Assembly: GCA_938002665.1 (NCBI GenBank)
Contig: CALLAE010000063.1
Coordinates: forward strand, 1-45,704
Length of the DNA stretch: 45,704 nucleotides
Direction of reading: 5' to 3'
From: an uncultured Saprospiraceae bacterium
GTDB lineage: Bacteria > Bacteroidota > Bacteroidia > Chitinophagales > Saprospiraceae
How positions within the stretch are numbered: the stretch's first letter is position 1; the number at the start of each line of letters is the position of its first letter. The notes beneath the pieces were generated by a model that saw only the letters and a program-made list of their open reading frames with translations, was not told where the DNA came from and searched no databases. Both the position numbers and the translations under genes were made by a program. This document shows positions 1-8,430 of the stretch, in pieces.

Positions 1-128
1 ACACCGCTGCGACTATAACGTTTCCTTAATGCTCACTCACTGCCAAGATATGAATATTTTGAGCTTGCAAGTAGTTGACAGCGCTTAATTTTGCAAGATT
101 AATTGGGTAGACGAAGTATGAAAAAAAG

Positions 129-212
129 TACCCGGAGCGGGACTTGAACCCGCACGACCGTGAAGTCATTGGATTTTAAGTCCAACGTGTCTACCAATTC
201 CACCACCCGGGC
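129..212 (-). tRNA. tRNA-Leu (anticodon UAA)
   Basis: The minus strand folds as a class II tRNA of 84 nt. The 5' acceptor strand GCCCGGG (206-212) pairs with a 3' strand ending at the discriminator A at 129. The anticodon loop CTTAAAA gives anticodon TAA, and the T-arm has the usual GGTTCAAGTCC core. The length and long variable arm fit leucine. CCA is not encoded, unlike the neighbouring tRNA-Gly. A run of T follows on the minus strand (121-127), which could help termination. Confidence 0.95.
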
Positions 213-253
213 CTTTTGTAAGAGTGGATTTCGAATGCTAGACATCCGAAAAA

Positions 254-329
<76 letters not shown>

Positions 330-373
330 ATTTTATGTCAAAACTCCTTCAGAAGCTATTTCCTAAGGGATGG

Positions 374-403
374 CAAATATACTACACCTGATATCAATTT
401 CAA
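374..403 (-). promoter_or_regulatory. Primary sigma promoter for the tRNA-Gly/tRNA-Leu unit
   Basis: Read on the minus strand, a TTG (401-403) is followed after 19 nt by TATATTTG (374-381). This matches the Bacteroidota consensus TTG-N19-TAnnTTTG. Transcription would start near 367, about 38 nt upstream of the mature tRNA-Gly 5' end. Confidence 0.65.
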
Positions 404-457
404 ATAGCTCTCTTCTTATAAATTCAATGGTTGTCATTACTTCTGCAATCAACTGAT

Positions 458-1135
458 TTACAGGTACTTAGAACCTTCTTTTATTGTCAATTTTGCCAAT
501 TCAGCCCTATAATCATTGATAAAATCCCTCACAAGGCATGGGTTATGCTTAGAATATTGGCGTAGTGCCCAGCCTGATGCTTTATTTATGAAGAATTCCT
601 TAGACCCATGGGTGCTCAGTATCATATCGAATAGTAATTCTGGATCAGTTTTGTCTTTGTATTTCAGCTGAAAGATAATAGCAGTCCGCTTTAGCCATAG
701 ATTATCGCTCGCCATATAACTTTCTGCGACTCTTCTGGCTTGAGCTTTATCTACACTAAGTATCTCTCCTACATTATGAGAAGCCAAAAAATCTACAGTA
801 TCCCACCATGATTTAGTTGTTACATAGTCTTCTAGCATCTTAAGATCAGAAAAGGATAAGCTCTTTTTGCATTTGCCTAGCAGATCTATTGCAATCATCT
901 GATTTTCTCTTTGCTCCTCCATCCATAATAATTCAGATAGAGATCTTATCTCTTTAGTTATTAGCGGTTTGTCGGTTTTCCAGATTTTGTTGACAATGGC
1001 TTTTCTTTGAGGAGCATGCACACCATAAAAGGGAAACTTATTCTTCATATATGCCGCCATGTTTTTAGCTGAAGCAGGATTTGAAACTTGCTTTAGTTCT
1101 TCTGAAAAATATTCTACAAGTATATTTACTGACAT
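458..1135 (-). CDS. AlkD-like DNA alkylation repair protein (HEAT-like glycosylase)
   Basis: This is a predicted base-excision enzyme that removes alkylated purines, of 225 residues, a normal length for the alkylation-repair HEAT-like family. The sequence is helical throughout and carries SWWDTVD at 109-115. Trp111, Asp115, Arg150 and Trp189 fall at a constant +2 offset from the Bacillus AlkD residues Trp109, Asp113, Arg148 and Trp187, so the catalytic Asp and lesion-contacting residues appear intact. The start is an ATG only 35 bp from the divergent rarA start, so the two promoters must lie very close together or inside the coding regions. The family call is firm; the substrate range is inferred. 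Confidence 0.9.
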   Translation of the reverse strand: MSVNILVEYFSEELKQVSNPASAKNMAAYMKNKFPFYGVHAPQRKAIVNKIWKTDKPLITKEIRSLSELLWMEEQRENQMIAIDLLGKCKKSLSFSDLKMLEDYVTTKSWWDTVDFLASHNVGEILSVDKAQARRVAESYMASDNLWLKRTAIIFQLKYKDKTDPELLFDMILSTHGSKEFFINKASGWALRQYSKHNPCLVRDFINDYRAELAKLTIKEGSKYL

Positions 1136-1170
1136 ATGAGGTGCTATAAAAAAGATCCTAGTCTAAAGAT

Positions 1171-2445
1171 ATGAAGCCCTTAGCAGAAAGAATGCGTCCG
1201 CAAGTGCTAAGTGACTATGTCGGTCAGGAAGAACTGCTAGGTCCTGATGGCGCACTGACTAAGGTGATAGCCTCGGGAAGAATCCCGTCTATGATACTTT
1301 GGGGTCCCCCAGGAGTCGGTAAGACAACCTTGGCCAATATTATAGCCAATAGTTACGATAGTGCTTTCTACCAGCTCAGTGCGATCAATGCTGGCGTCAA
1401 GGATGTGCGAGAAGCAATCAAGAAAGCAGAAAGCAAAACTTTATTCAATGCCTCTGCACCTATTCTATTTATAGATGAGATTCATAGATTTTCTAAGTCA
1501 CAACAAGATGCCTTACTCGGTGCTGTAGAAAAGGGAGTGGTCACCCTCATAGGAGCGACTACTGAAAACCCTTCTTTTGAAGTCATCTCTGCACTACTAT
1601 CTAGATGCCAAGTCTATATTCTTAATCATTTAGGCAAAGATCATTTGGTCAGTATGGTGGATAAGGCACTGCTTTCTGATACAGAATTTGCCTCGCTAAA
1701 TGTAGAAGTAGAAGAGTATGAGGCCCTCCTCAAGTACAGCTCTGGAGATGGAAGGAAACTCTACAATCTGCTGGAGCTGATCGTGAATAGCTTTGACAGA
1801 ACTGAAAAGATTGTTATCAATAATGCAGAGGTAGAGAAACGGATACAAAAGAATATAGCTATCTATGATAAGGGCGGGGAGCAACATTATGATATTATTT
1901 CAGCGTTCATAAAATCTATTAGGGGCAGTGACCCCAATGCTGCCGTGTACTATCTGGCGCGAATGATAGAGGGAGGCGAAGACCCTTTGTTTATCTGCAG
2001 GCGACTGATCATCTTAGCCTCAGAAGACATAGGTTTGGCCAATCCTAATGCTCTCCTACTGGCCAATAACACTTTCGAAGCTGTCCATAAAATAGGCATG
2101 CCTGAAGCGCGGATCATATTATCCCAATGTGCTGTATACTTGGCGGCCTGCCCTAAAAGTAATGCTTCTTACATGGCCATAAATAAAGCCCAAGCTCTAG
2201 TGAGGGAAACGGGAAATCTCAGCATCCCTCTGAAGTTACGGAATGCGCCTACAGATCTCATGAAGTCTTTAGACTACGGGAAGGACTATCTATATGCCCA
2301 TAATGGGGAAGGCAATTTTGTGGTGGATGAATACTTGCCGGAAGGTATAGAGGGCAGCCAGCTGTACGTACCTGGTGAAAATGGTGCTGAGCAAAAAATC
2401 TCGAATTTCTTGAAGAATTTGTGGAAGGGTAAATACGGTTACTAG
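1171..2445 (+). CDS. rarA: Replication-associated recombination protein A (AAA+ ATPase)
   Basis: RarA/MgsA acts at stalled replication forks and is related to clamp-loader ATPases. The 424-residue product has the expected length. It starts with the family-typical KPLAERMRP stretch. Walker A is GPPGVGKT at 45-52, Walker B is ILFIDEIHRF with Asp-Glu at 102-103, and a sensor region follows (GATTENPSF). The C-terminal part has the conserved SAFIKSIRGSDPNAAVYYLARM region seen in RarA tetramerisation domains. The gene is divergent from the alkD-like gene and convergent with the small secreted-protein gene. No clear terminator was seen on its own strand. Confidence 0.96.
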   Translation: MKPLAERMRPQVLSDYVGQEELLGPDGALTKVIASGRIPSMILWGPPGVGKTTLANIIANSYDSAFYQLSAINAGVKDVREAIKKAESKTLFNASAPILFIDEIHRFSKSQQDALLGAVEKGVVTLIGATTENPSFEVISALLSRCQVYILNHLGKDHLVSMVDKALLSDTEFASLNVEVEEYEALLKYSSGDGRKLYNLLELIVNSFDRTEKIVINNAEVEKRIQKNIAIYDKGGEQHYDIISAFIKSIRGSDPNAAVYYLARMIEGGEDPLFICRRLIILASEDIGLANPNALLLANNTFEAVHKIGMPEARIILSQCAVYLAACPKSNASYMAINKAQALVRETGNLSIPLKLRNAPTDLMKSLDYGKDYLYAHNGEGNFVVDEYLPEGIEGSQLYVPGENGAEQKISNFLKNLWKGKYGY

Positions 2446-2466
2446 ACCTTCGCTTGATGTGTACCA

Positions 2467-2494
2467 ATAAAAAAGCCCCCGATTTCTCAGAGGC
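2467..2494 (-). terminator. Short hairpin terminator downstream of the 2546-2884 gene
   Basis: On the minus strand GCCTC (2490-2494) pairs with GGGGC (2475-2479), including one G-T wobble, and is followed by a run of T (2469-2474). The T-run exists only on the minus strand, so it fits the end of the small secreted-protein transcript rather than that of rarA. Confidence 0.5.
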
Positions 2495-2545
2495 GTTGTG
2501 TTATAAAAAAAGGTTTTAAAAATGTTGTTTTATATTTTCGTTCTA

Positions 2546-2884
2546 TTAGTTGAGAGAAACAGTAGAGAAGTGCACCTCTGACTGACCAGCTAGAATAAAT
2601 CCTAACTTGTATTCTCCTTTCTCAAATAGGTTTTTGTTTATCTGTACGTTGTCTGATCCTACTGGCAGCACAAAAGTAATCTCTCCCGCGGCATTGTATA
2701 TCTGCACAGTAGACATAGTTTGTAAAGTTGAAAACTCGATTACTTCGCTACCATTATCATAAGCAACGCTTTCAAATATTTCAATAGATTCTACTGTCAT
2801 TGTTTTTGCTTCTGGAGTATTGTTAGCAAATGCAGTAGTCGCTGTAAGAAGAGTGATTGCTAAGAGAGTTATTAAATATTTCAT
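2546..2884 (-). CDS. Small secreted protein, CTD-like beta domain (paralogue 1)
   Basis: This is an unrecognised 112-residue protein. It begins with a clear signal peptide (MKYLITLLAITLLTATTAFA) and the mature part is about 90 residues. The C-terminal half reads VQIYNAAGE ... DNVQINKNLF ... GEYKLGF, which resembles the beta-sandwich layout of a T9SS type A sorting domain (VxIxxxxG, then a hydrophobic strand, then GxYxLxF) but has no cargo domain in front. A second gene at 4155-4514 encodes a close relative, with identical VQINKNLF and near-identical YKLGFxLxGQS. The two flank rlmF. Export by Sec is likely; the function is unknown. Confidence 0.75.
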   Translation of the reverse strand: MKYLITLLAITLLTATTAFANNTPEAKTMTVESIEIFESVAYDNGSEVIEFSTLQTMSTVQIYNAAGEITFVLPVGSDNVQINKNLFEKGEYKLGFILAGQSEVHFSTVSLN

Positions 2885-3045
2885 GCTTTACGTGTTACGC
2901 TTATAGGACAGCATAACTGAGGCAAACACTGAGGCTTCAGCTCTACAGCTTGCCCTACAATCGATTACAAAGACCCTACAAGGCTGTTTTGTCGGTCATG
3001 AACGGTAAAATGATTTACACTTTAAGGACTCTAGAAATAAAGATT

Positions 3046-4011
3046 TTAAGCCCATCTAGTTTTAGCCCATACTTTTTGTTGTTTGGGGCTGAGGAAAGTC
3101 CAGCAGATAATGCGAGAGGTTTTGTTTCCCTGCTGCATGGGTATAGTGGTTCCTATGGTGGCTTTTGCTTTTTTGAGTTTTGTCAGAAGTTCATTCTCAT
3201 ACTTTCTATTGGAAAGTAAAGAGGTAAATATGAAACAGTTTTTACTGACGGTCGTACTTTCTTGAATCATCTGAGAGATAAACCACTTTTCTCCGCCTTC
3301 GCACCACAGCTCATTAGCTTGTCCTCCAAAGTTATTTTGGTCTTGTTTATTATCATAACTACTCAAGTTTTTGATTTTCCTATTTTTTGTTGTCATTGCT
3401 GCTTCTCGTGACGTGTAGAAAGGCGGATTGGAGATAACGCAATCAAAATACTCATCTGTTGAAAATACTCCTTTTAGGATATGATTCTTATTTTTTTGTT
3501 GTCTCAGTTCCACATGACCTTTTAGCAGTTGGTTATTATTGATAATTTTTCGGGCACTATTAAGTGCGACTGTATCAATGTCTGAGCCTACAACAGACCA
3601 ATCAAATAATCTTCTGGCTATTATGGGGTAAATGCAATTAGCTCCCACTCCTATGTCTAAGCATCTTAGTTTTTGTCCTCTGGGAGGTCTGCCATTATTG
3701 TAATCAGCCATCAGATCTGAAAGGTAGTGTAGATAATCGGCCCTGCCTGGAACCGGAGGACACAAGTATCCTTTTGGGATAGTCCAGTAGTTCAGCTTGT
3801 AGTCTGCTAATAATAATGCCTTGTTTAATAGTTTGACAGCGAGTGGATCAGAAAAGTCGATTGTAGTACTGCCATTCTTATTAGTAATCAGTAGATCTTG
3901 AAGATCAGGGACAAATTTTACTAGACTTTTGAACTGGTAGCCTGATCTATGCATGTTTTTAGGATGCAATTTGCTAGTAACTTTCTTGGTGAGCTGGTCT
4001 TCTTTTTTCAA
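3046..4011 (-). CDS. rlmF: 23S rRNA (adenine-1618-N6)-methyltransferase
   Basis: RlmF methylates A1618 of 23S rRNA using SAM. The 321-residue product has the family N-terminus (LHPKNMHRSGYQF), the SAM-binding motif I LDIGVGANCIYP at 118-129, and the catalytic NPPF tetrad at 195-198 followed by YTSREAA. The start is TTG at 4011: a stop lies four codons upstream in frame and the first internal ATG would remove the conserved N-terminal region. The gene sits between two paralogous small secreted-protein genes on the same strand, and no functional link is evident. Confidence 0.93.
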   Translation of the reverse strand: MKKEDQLTKKVTSKLHPKNMHRSGYQFKSLVKFVPDLQDLLITNKNGSTTIDFSDPLAVKLLNKALLLADYKLNYWTIPKGYLCPPVPGRADYLHYLSDLMADYNNGRPPRGQKLRCLDIGVGANCIYPIIARRLFDWSVVGSDIDTVALNSARKIINNNQLLKGHVELRQQKNKNHILKGVFSTDEYFDCVISNPPFYTSREAAMTTKNRKIKNLSSYDNKQDQNNFGGQANELWCEGGEKWFISQMIQESTTVSKNCFIFTSLLSNRKYENELLTKLKKAKATIGTTIPMQQGNKTSRIICWTFLSPKQQKVWAKTRWA

Positions 4012-4073
4012 TACAGTAGATTAACGGACGACACTTAAAGGTAGGACTTAGTATTTCCCAAGTATAATTATAT

Positions 4074-4112
4074 AAAAAAATCAGCCTATGACTTTTCACA
4101 GGCTGATTTTTG
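4074..4112 (-). terminator. Rho-independent terminator downstream of the 4155-4514 gene
   Basis: AATCAGCCT (4079-4087) pairs with AGGCTGATT (4100-4108) across a short loop, with A/T tracts on both sides. On the minus strand the stem is followed by T7 (4074-4080). It separates the small secreted-protein gene from rlmF. Confidence 0.7.
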
Positions 4113-4154
4113 ATTACTTGCGTGGGACAAGTATTATATGTTTTTAACTGTATT

Positions 4155-4514
4155 TTACTTTACTGTGACATGTGCATAATGAATATTACTCTGTCCTTCC
4201 AATAGAAATCCAAGCTTGTATCTTCCAGAAGCAAAAAGATTCTTATTGATCTGTACATTATTTGACATTACTGGCAATTGGAATTCCAATTCTCCATTGA
4301 GATTGAAAATCTTTACAACAGAAATATTTTTTGAAGTAAAGAAATTCAGGTTTTCTGATTCGTTATTATAATACGACGACTGGAAAAAATTTAAACCCGC
4401 AATAGCTATCACCTCGATATCTTCATTAGATATCAGAACGTCTGGATTAAAGTCTCCAGCGTATACTGAGATGTTTATTGTGGTAAGAGCAAATAGGGTT
4501 ATCAAAAATTTCAT
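4155..4514 (-). CDS. Small secreted protein, CTD-like beta domain (paralogue 2)
   Basis: This is an unrecognised 119-residue protein with a signal peptide (MKFLITLFALTTINISVYA) and a mature domain of about 100 residues. It shares with the product of 2546-2884 the pattern VxIxNxxGExxFxLPVxSxNVQINKNLF, then GxYKLGFxLxGQS and a terminal beta strand. Similarity is strongest in the last 60 residues, and the stretch after the signal peptide has diverged. No Cys, lipobox or catalytic motif is visible. Its own terminator follows at 4074-4112. It may be a free-standing relative of T9SS sorting domains, but this is inference. Confidence 0.75.
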   Translation of the reverse strand: MKFLITLFALTTINISVYAGDFNPDVLISNEDIEVIAIAGLNFFQSSYYNNESENLNFFTSKNISVVKIFNLNGELEFQLPVMSNNVQINKNLFASGRYKLGFLLEGQSNIHYAHVTVK

Positions 4515-4663
4515 TATCGTAATTGTACTCTAAGGACATTGTGTTTACAGTACTCACTTATCTTTCCCTACTACAAGACCTATATAGACTATACTACAAA
4601 GCTTCTACAGTTATAGAATGGTACCGAATAATTGACAAGGTATTTACACTTGAGAACCAAGAA

Positions 4664-6157
4664 TTAAATTTTGATTGATTCAAAGGAGGGTAATTTATTT
4701 ATATGCCACTTGTCAACGATTTTACCATCTTTGAATAAGACTATGCCTGGATTGGATCTAACTATGGTCTTAAGTAGTATATCGTCAGCAGTTCCATAAG
4801 TCAGGTTTAGGCCTGTGTCCTCATTGAAATCTTTAATTTGCATTTCATCTGCTCCTCCAATAGCCATTACTACTGGAATCCTAGCTTTCTTCGCTGCATC
4901 AGTGAAGGGTTTAAGCTGAGCATGTTTTTCTAAGTAACCCTGATCCCAGATATAGTCGGTATAGCTTTCTTCTCTTTCTACCACTTTGTCAAATTGTTTT
5001 ACAATCATCTCAGCATCTTTGTCACCTAGATTCATGGTATCGACAGTGAAGAGACTATCTTTCACAATCCTTTTCTTTTCGACTGTTTTGCCTCCTTTGA
5101 GTCTATAGTTAACTATAAGGAAATTAGCAGAGGGATTGGAAAGGATATCTTCAGTGAGGTCTATCCCGTCAGTATTTTCTATTAGAAAGTCACTGATCTT
5201 AGTGATAGGAATAGGAGATTCAGATTTCACTTGGTCTTCTACGGAATAGTGGCCCTTATACTTCTTGTAGTTCTTGTTAGGGTCCTTACCCATATAATCA
5301 GCATTGGTTACTGTAATGATTTCCCCAGATTCGTTGTTTTTAAGTTTCCATGCTGTAATCTTAGTTTCTGCAAGAGCATCTGATTCTATCTGCTTTTGTG
5401 CTCTTACATCTTTGGACTTATTAAAAGGTCTGAAATCTGCATGGGGAATATCCCAAACAAAATTACTTAGACAGTATACTAGCAGACCTACAGTAGCCAA
5501 TCCAACTATTCCCGCTCTCACTGGACTATTGAATAGTCTGTGCATGGATTTACTTTTTATCAAAAAGAGGACTGCAGGAAAGAGCAGAGCTACATCTTTA
5601 AGAAAAGAAGTGAAGGGTTCTAGTTTTATGAAATCACCGAAGCAGCCACAATCCTTGACCTTCATATTATTAGAGTCATGTGGTCCCCAGCTACCAAAAT
5701 CAAAAAAGTTAGAGCCATTGGGCACATAACCAGTCAGATAGGTGAAGCCTGTCAGAATCGTAAAAAACAAGACAAGTAAGAAGAAAGTCCACACAGCAAA
5801 CTTGTTTCTATTGCCCATGATAAGCATTAGGCCTAATACAATCTCTAATACTATCATACCTACTGAAAAGCCTATAGCTATCTCAGAGAAAAAAGGGAAT
5901 ATAGGTGCTATAAAAGATAGCCACGTTTCAGAAAAGGTACTATGAAACTCGCCAAAATAGTCCTTCATCTTGTAAGCAGTGCCTAAGGGATCTACTGCTT
6001 TGACCCATCCCGAAAAAATAAATAGAACTCCACAGTAATTCTGTATAAAGCTGAGTATAGGATGGTCTGTATTTTTGATAACAAACTTCATCAGTAGTGT
6101 GAGCAGAAAAGCTGCTATCCCAACGTATAATAAGACTGTGGTTAATGTAAGACTCAT
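4664..6157 (-). CDS. BT_3928-like DoxX/MauE membrane protein with thioredoxin-like C-terminus
   Basis: This 497-residue inner-membrane protein has several hydrophobic segments in its first ~245 residues, with the DoxX/MauE-type Cys cluster DCGCFGDFIKLEP in the middle of that region. A soluble region of ~250 residues follows, presumably periplasmic. Its end (IPVVMAIGG ... NPGIVLFKDGKIVDKWH) looks like a thioredoxin fold but has no CxxC pair in that segment. MauE/DoxX proteins are linked to thiol-disulfide and respiratory functions, and BT_3928-type proteins are widespread in Bacteroidota. The gene follows the DUF1599 gene by 40 bp on the same strand, suggesting an operon. The exact role is unknown. 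Confidence 0.8.
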   Translation of the reverse strand: MSLTLTTVLLYVGIAAFLLTLLMKFVIKNTDHPILSFIQNYCGVLFIFSGWVKAVDPLGTAYKMKDYFGEFHSTFSETWLSFIAPIFPFFSEIAIGFSVGMIVLEIVLGLMLIMGNRNKFAVWTFFLLVLFFTILTGFTYLTGYVPNGSNFFDFGSWGPHDSNNMKVKDCGCFGDFIKLEPFTSFLKDVALLFPAVLFLIKSKSMHRLFNSPVRAGIVGLATVGLLVYCLSNFVWDIPHADFRPFNKSKDVRAQKQIESDALAETKITAWKLKNNESGEIITVTNADYMGKDPNKNYKKYKGHYSVEDQVKSESPIPITKISDFLIENTDGIDLTEDILSNPSANFLIVNYRLKGGKTVEKKRIVKDSLFTVDTMNLGDKDAEMIVKQFDKVVEREESYTDYIWDQGYLEKHAQLKPFTDAAKKARIPVVMAIGGADEMQIKDFNEDTGLNLTYGTADDILLKTIVRSNPGIVLFKDGKIVDKWHINKLPSFESIKI

Positions 6158-6197
6158 GTTATCTTTTTAGTTATTCAGTATTATAATTTGTGATTGT

Positions 6198-6737
6198 TTA
6201 TTCTCCTAGAAGTATCAGAGCAAATGCAGCATAGTTCAGCATGTCTTGAAAATTTGCTTTCAGCCCTTCAGATACTAAGGTATGTCCATCGTTTTCTTCT
6301 ATTTGCTTGATACGAAGGATCTTCATAAGTATAAGGTCTGTAATGCTACTTACTCTCATGTCACGCCATGCCTCTCCATAATCATGATTCTTCTTTTGCA
6401 TCAGTGCTTTAGTGTCTGCACTGTAACTAACATAATGTTTGATAGCTTCGTCCGCGGCCATTTCATATTTGCCATCTGCTACTGGATGATCTAGTTGTAT
6501 CATGGCCATTATGCTGTAGTTTATAATCCCTACAAATTCATTTTCTATACCCTCTTCTACCTGCATGGTCTTTTTCTCTTGGATACTTCTGATTCTAGAA
6601 GCCTTGATGAAAATCTGGTCTGTCAATGAAGATGGACGCAGTATTCTCCAAGCTGTCCCGTAGTCTTTGGTTTTGAGCTCAAAGAGAGCCTTGCATTTAC
6701 TTATAACTTGGTCGTATTGGGAGTCAGTCTTGCTCAA
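6198..6737 (-). CDS. Tandem DUF1599 (nucleotide-modification-associated) protein
   Basis: This 179-residue protein is two copies of the DUF1599 domain. The copies share KxxDYGxAWRxxRxSSxTDxIxxKxxRIxxIxE, first near residue 25 and again near residue 115, each followed by an Asn-Tyr containing helix (IINYSIMA, MLNYAAFA). The family is associated in comparative genomics with nucleotide modification, and its chemistry is not established. The start is TTG at 6737, the only start that keeps the N-terminal helix. The BT_3928-like gene follows 40 bp downstream. No signal peptide or membrane segment is present, so it is cytoplasmic. Confidence 0.85.
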   Translation of the reverse strand: MSKTDSQYDQVISKCKALFELKTKDYGTAWRILRPSSLTDQIFIKASRIRSIQEKKTMQVEEGIENEFVGIINYSIMAMIQLDHPVADGKYEMAADEAIKHYVSYSADTKALMQKKNHDYGEAWRDMRVSSITDLILMKILRIKQIEENDGHTLVSEGLKANFQDMLNYAAFALILLGE

Positions 6738-6751
6738 TTACTTATTTTTGG

Positions 6752-6759
6752 CAAATATA
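6752..6759 (-). promoter_or_regulatory. Possible -7 element for the DUF1599/BT_3928 operon
   Basis: TATATTTG on the minus strand matches the Bacteroidota TAnnTTTG box. No TTG lies at the usual spacing, and the leader would be under 10 nt, so this is weak. Confidence 0.25.
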
Positions 6760-6954
6760 CAGTGTAGCCAAGTAAAAACTAATTTTATGATAATTTATAA
6801 GATGTTGATAATTAGGCACTTGGCGTAAAATAATTCCTAGGAATATCAATTCTACTCTCGTTCTCAAAGTTGCGATAATTGTTGATTATAAATTCTAATT
6901 CTTTCCTTACTAAAATGTAATAAGCTGTTAATAGTTGTTCTCATAGTCTGTAAT

Positions 6955-7779
6955 GTGCTCTTGGCAATATTGTTTAGGTTGTTTCCAAAGTATGGAGTCA
7001 ATAATCTGAATGCCATCATAGTAAACTATTTTACTTGCTTTACAGTAGGCTCACTGATCAGTAGGCAGTTCCTTATTACTAGCGATCTTGTTAGCCATAC
7101 TTGGTTTCCATATGCTCTTTTCTTGAGTCTGACTTTCATCTTGTTTTTCAATGTCAATGCCTTCACGATACAGAAGGTAGGGATGATTATTACCAGTGTC
7201 TTTCAGAAACTCTCCTTGGTGGGGCCGGTTGTGATGGGCTTATTGGTATTCGGGGAGTCGGGAAATCTCTTTAAATATATAGCTATAGCTCTGACTGTTC
7301 TGGCTATCCTATTTATTAACTATTCTCCAAAAACTGATTCTGATCTGTCCACAGTCAAGCAATACTGGTACTGGCCTCTTCTTGTTTTTTTTGGAAGTGG
7401 GCTGATAGAATGCACTTTGTTTTTTGCCCAAGAAACAGGTGTAGTTTCTGATAGTGGTCTGGCTTTTACTTCTGTACTTTTCTTGATGGCTGGTTGCTGG
7501 GGCTTGTTATTTAAGCTGATCACTAAACGGTGGAAACTCAGCCAAAGAGATGTAATAGCTGGACTCTGCATAGGTGTCCCTAACTTTTTCACTATATGGC
7601 TGATAATGAAAGGGCTAGAAGTGGGCTGGGAAGGTTCAGTTCTTTTCCCTCTTAACAATGTCGGAGTCATCTTCTTTACGGCCATCATCGGCATAGCTGT
7701 ATTCAAAGAAAAATTGAATAAGATCAATCTATTAGGTTTGTTATTGGCTTCTGTAGCAGTCATCTTAATTTCTCAATGA
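6955..7779 (+). CDS. EamA/DMT-family transporter (start probably further upstream)
   Basis: This is a polytopic membrane protein of the drug/metabolite transporter superfamily, with about ten hydrophobic segments and an internal EamA duplication; the last helices end in KINLLGLLLASVAVILIS. The substrate cannot be told. The first usual start codon is GTG at 6955, but that leaves only seven residues of helix 1 before RLFPKYGV. The frame stays open upstream to 6892 and reads LLIVVLIVCN just before the GTG, completing a normal first transmembrane helix. There is no ATG, GTG or TTG in that stretch. A rare start such as ATT at 6898 is possible. It overlaps the next gene by 4 bp (ATGA). Confidence 0.85.
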   Translation: MLLAILFRLFPKYGVNNLNAIIVNYFTCFTVGSLISRQFLITSDLVSHTWFPYALFLSLTFILFFNVNAFTIQKVGMIITSVFQKLSLVGPVVMGLLVFGESGNLFKYIAIALTVLAILFINYSPKTDSDLSTVKQYWYWPLLVFFGSGLIECTLFFAQETGVVSDSGLAFTSVLFLMAGCWGLLFKLITKRWKLSQRDVIAGLCIGVPNFFTIWLIMKGLEVGWEGSVLFPLNNVGVIFFTAIIGIAVFKEKLNKINLLGLLLASVAVILISQ

Positions 7780-8423
7780 TGGCTGACGCTTATAAGACTA
7801 TAGATTTAGCATCAGAGGGTGAGTATAAGGACAGAGGATCTAAGTTTATCGGGTATCTTTTTCCTATTCAGTCTGAGGAAGATTTCAAGATTAGAATGTC
7901 CGAATTGAAAACTGCTCACCTTAAAGCAAGACATCATTGTTCTGCTTTCAGACTGAAAGAGGGACTGAGTAGAGCGAGCGATGACGGAGAGCCATCAGGA
8001 TCTGCGGGCAAGCCGATTATGAATCAGCTTCTTAGTGCTGAGCTCGTGGATGTAGGCTGCATTGTGGTGCGGTATTTTGGAGGAACTAAGCTTGGGGTTT
8101 CTGGACTTATAAACGCTTACAAGACAGCAGCAAAACTATCCATAGAACAAGCAAGCATAGAGACTAAGTATTCTGTAAAGAAAGTCATATTGGAATTTGA
8201 TTATGCAATCATGGGTACTCTAATGGATAGTCTAAAGTATCTAGAATTGAAAATTGCTTCAAAGGATTTGGTTGCTCAGCCTTCATTGACATTAGAAATA
8301 AAAGAGTCTGAAGTAGAGGCTGCAATAATTAGCATAAAGGCTAAGCTACTCAATAGAGCAATCACTGATATAGAAGAGGATACGGAAGTGCCAAATTTGT
8401 CCATGGCGATAGTGGATGAATAG
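7776..8423 (+). CDS. YigZ/IMPACT-family protein (UPF0029 + DUF1949)
   Basis: The 215-residue product carries the hallmark motifs of the YigZ/IMPACT family: ARHHCSAFRL, the loop SDDGEPSGSAGKPI, and VVRYFGGTKLGVSGLI. A C-terminal DUF1949 ferredoxin-like domain follows. Eukaryotic IMPACT regulates GCN2; bacterial members are poorly defined and possibly ribosome or RNA related. The ATG overlaps the stop of the transporter gene (ATGA), so translation is probably coupled. A second ATG follows immediately at 7779. The gene ends 7 bp from the convergent LptF/LptG gene. Confidence 0.92.
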   Translation: MMADAYKTIDLASEGEYKDRGSKFIGYLFPIQSEEDFKIRMSELKTAHLKARHHCSAFRLKEGLSRASDDGEPSGSAGKPIMNQLLSAELVDVGCIVVRYFGGTKLGVSGLINAYKTAAKLSIEQASIETKYSVKKVILEFDYAIMGTLMDSLKYLELKIASKDLVAQPSLTLEIKESEVEAAIISIKAKLLNRAITDIEEDTEVPNLSMAIVDE

Positions 8424-8430
8424 GATCTCC

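Noticed and set aside
64..97. Inverted repeat CTTGCAA ... TTGCAAG left of tRNA-Leu.
   Set aside because: The arm itself contains the palindrome TTGCAA, the loop is 20 nt, and no T-run follows; it is likely chance. No att-like copy of a tRNA 3' end was seen.
2950..3265. Short plus-strand frames of 60-89 codons.
   Set aside because: They run antisense into the 3' end of rlmF, whose coding evidence is strong.
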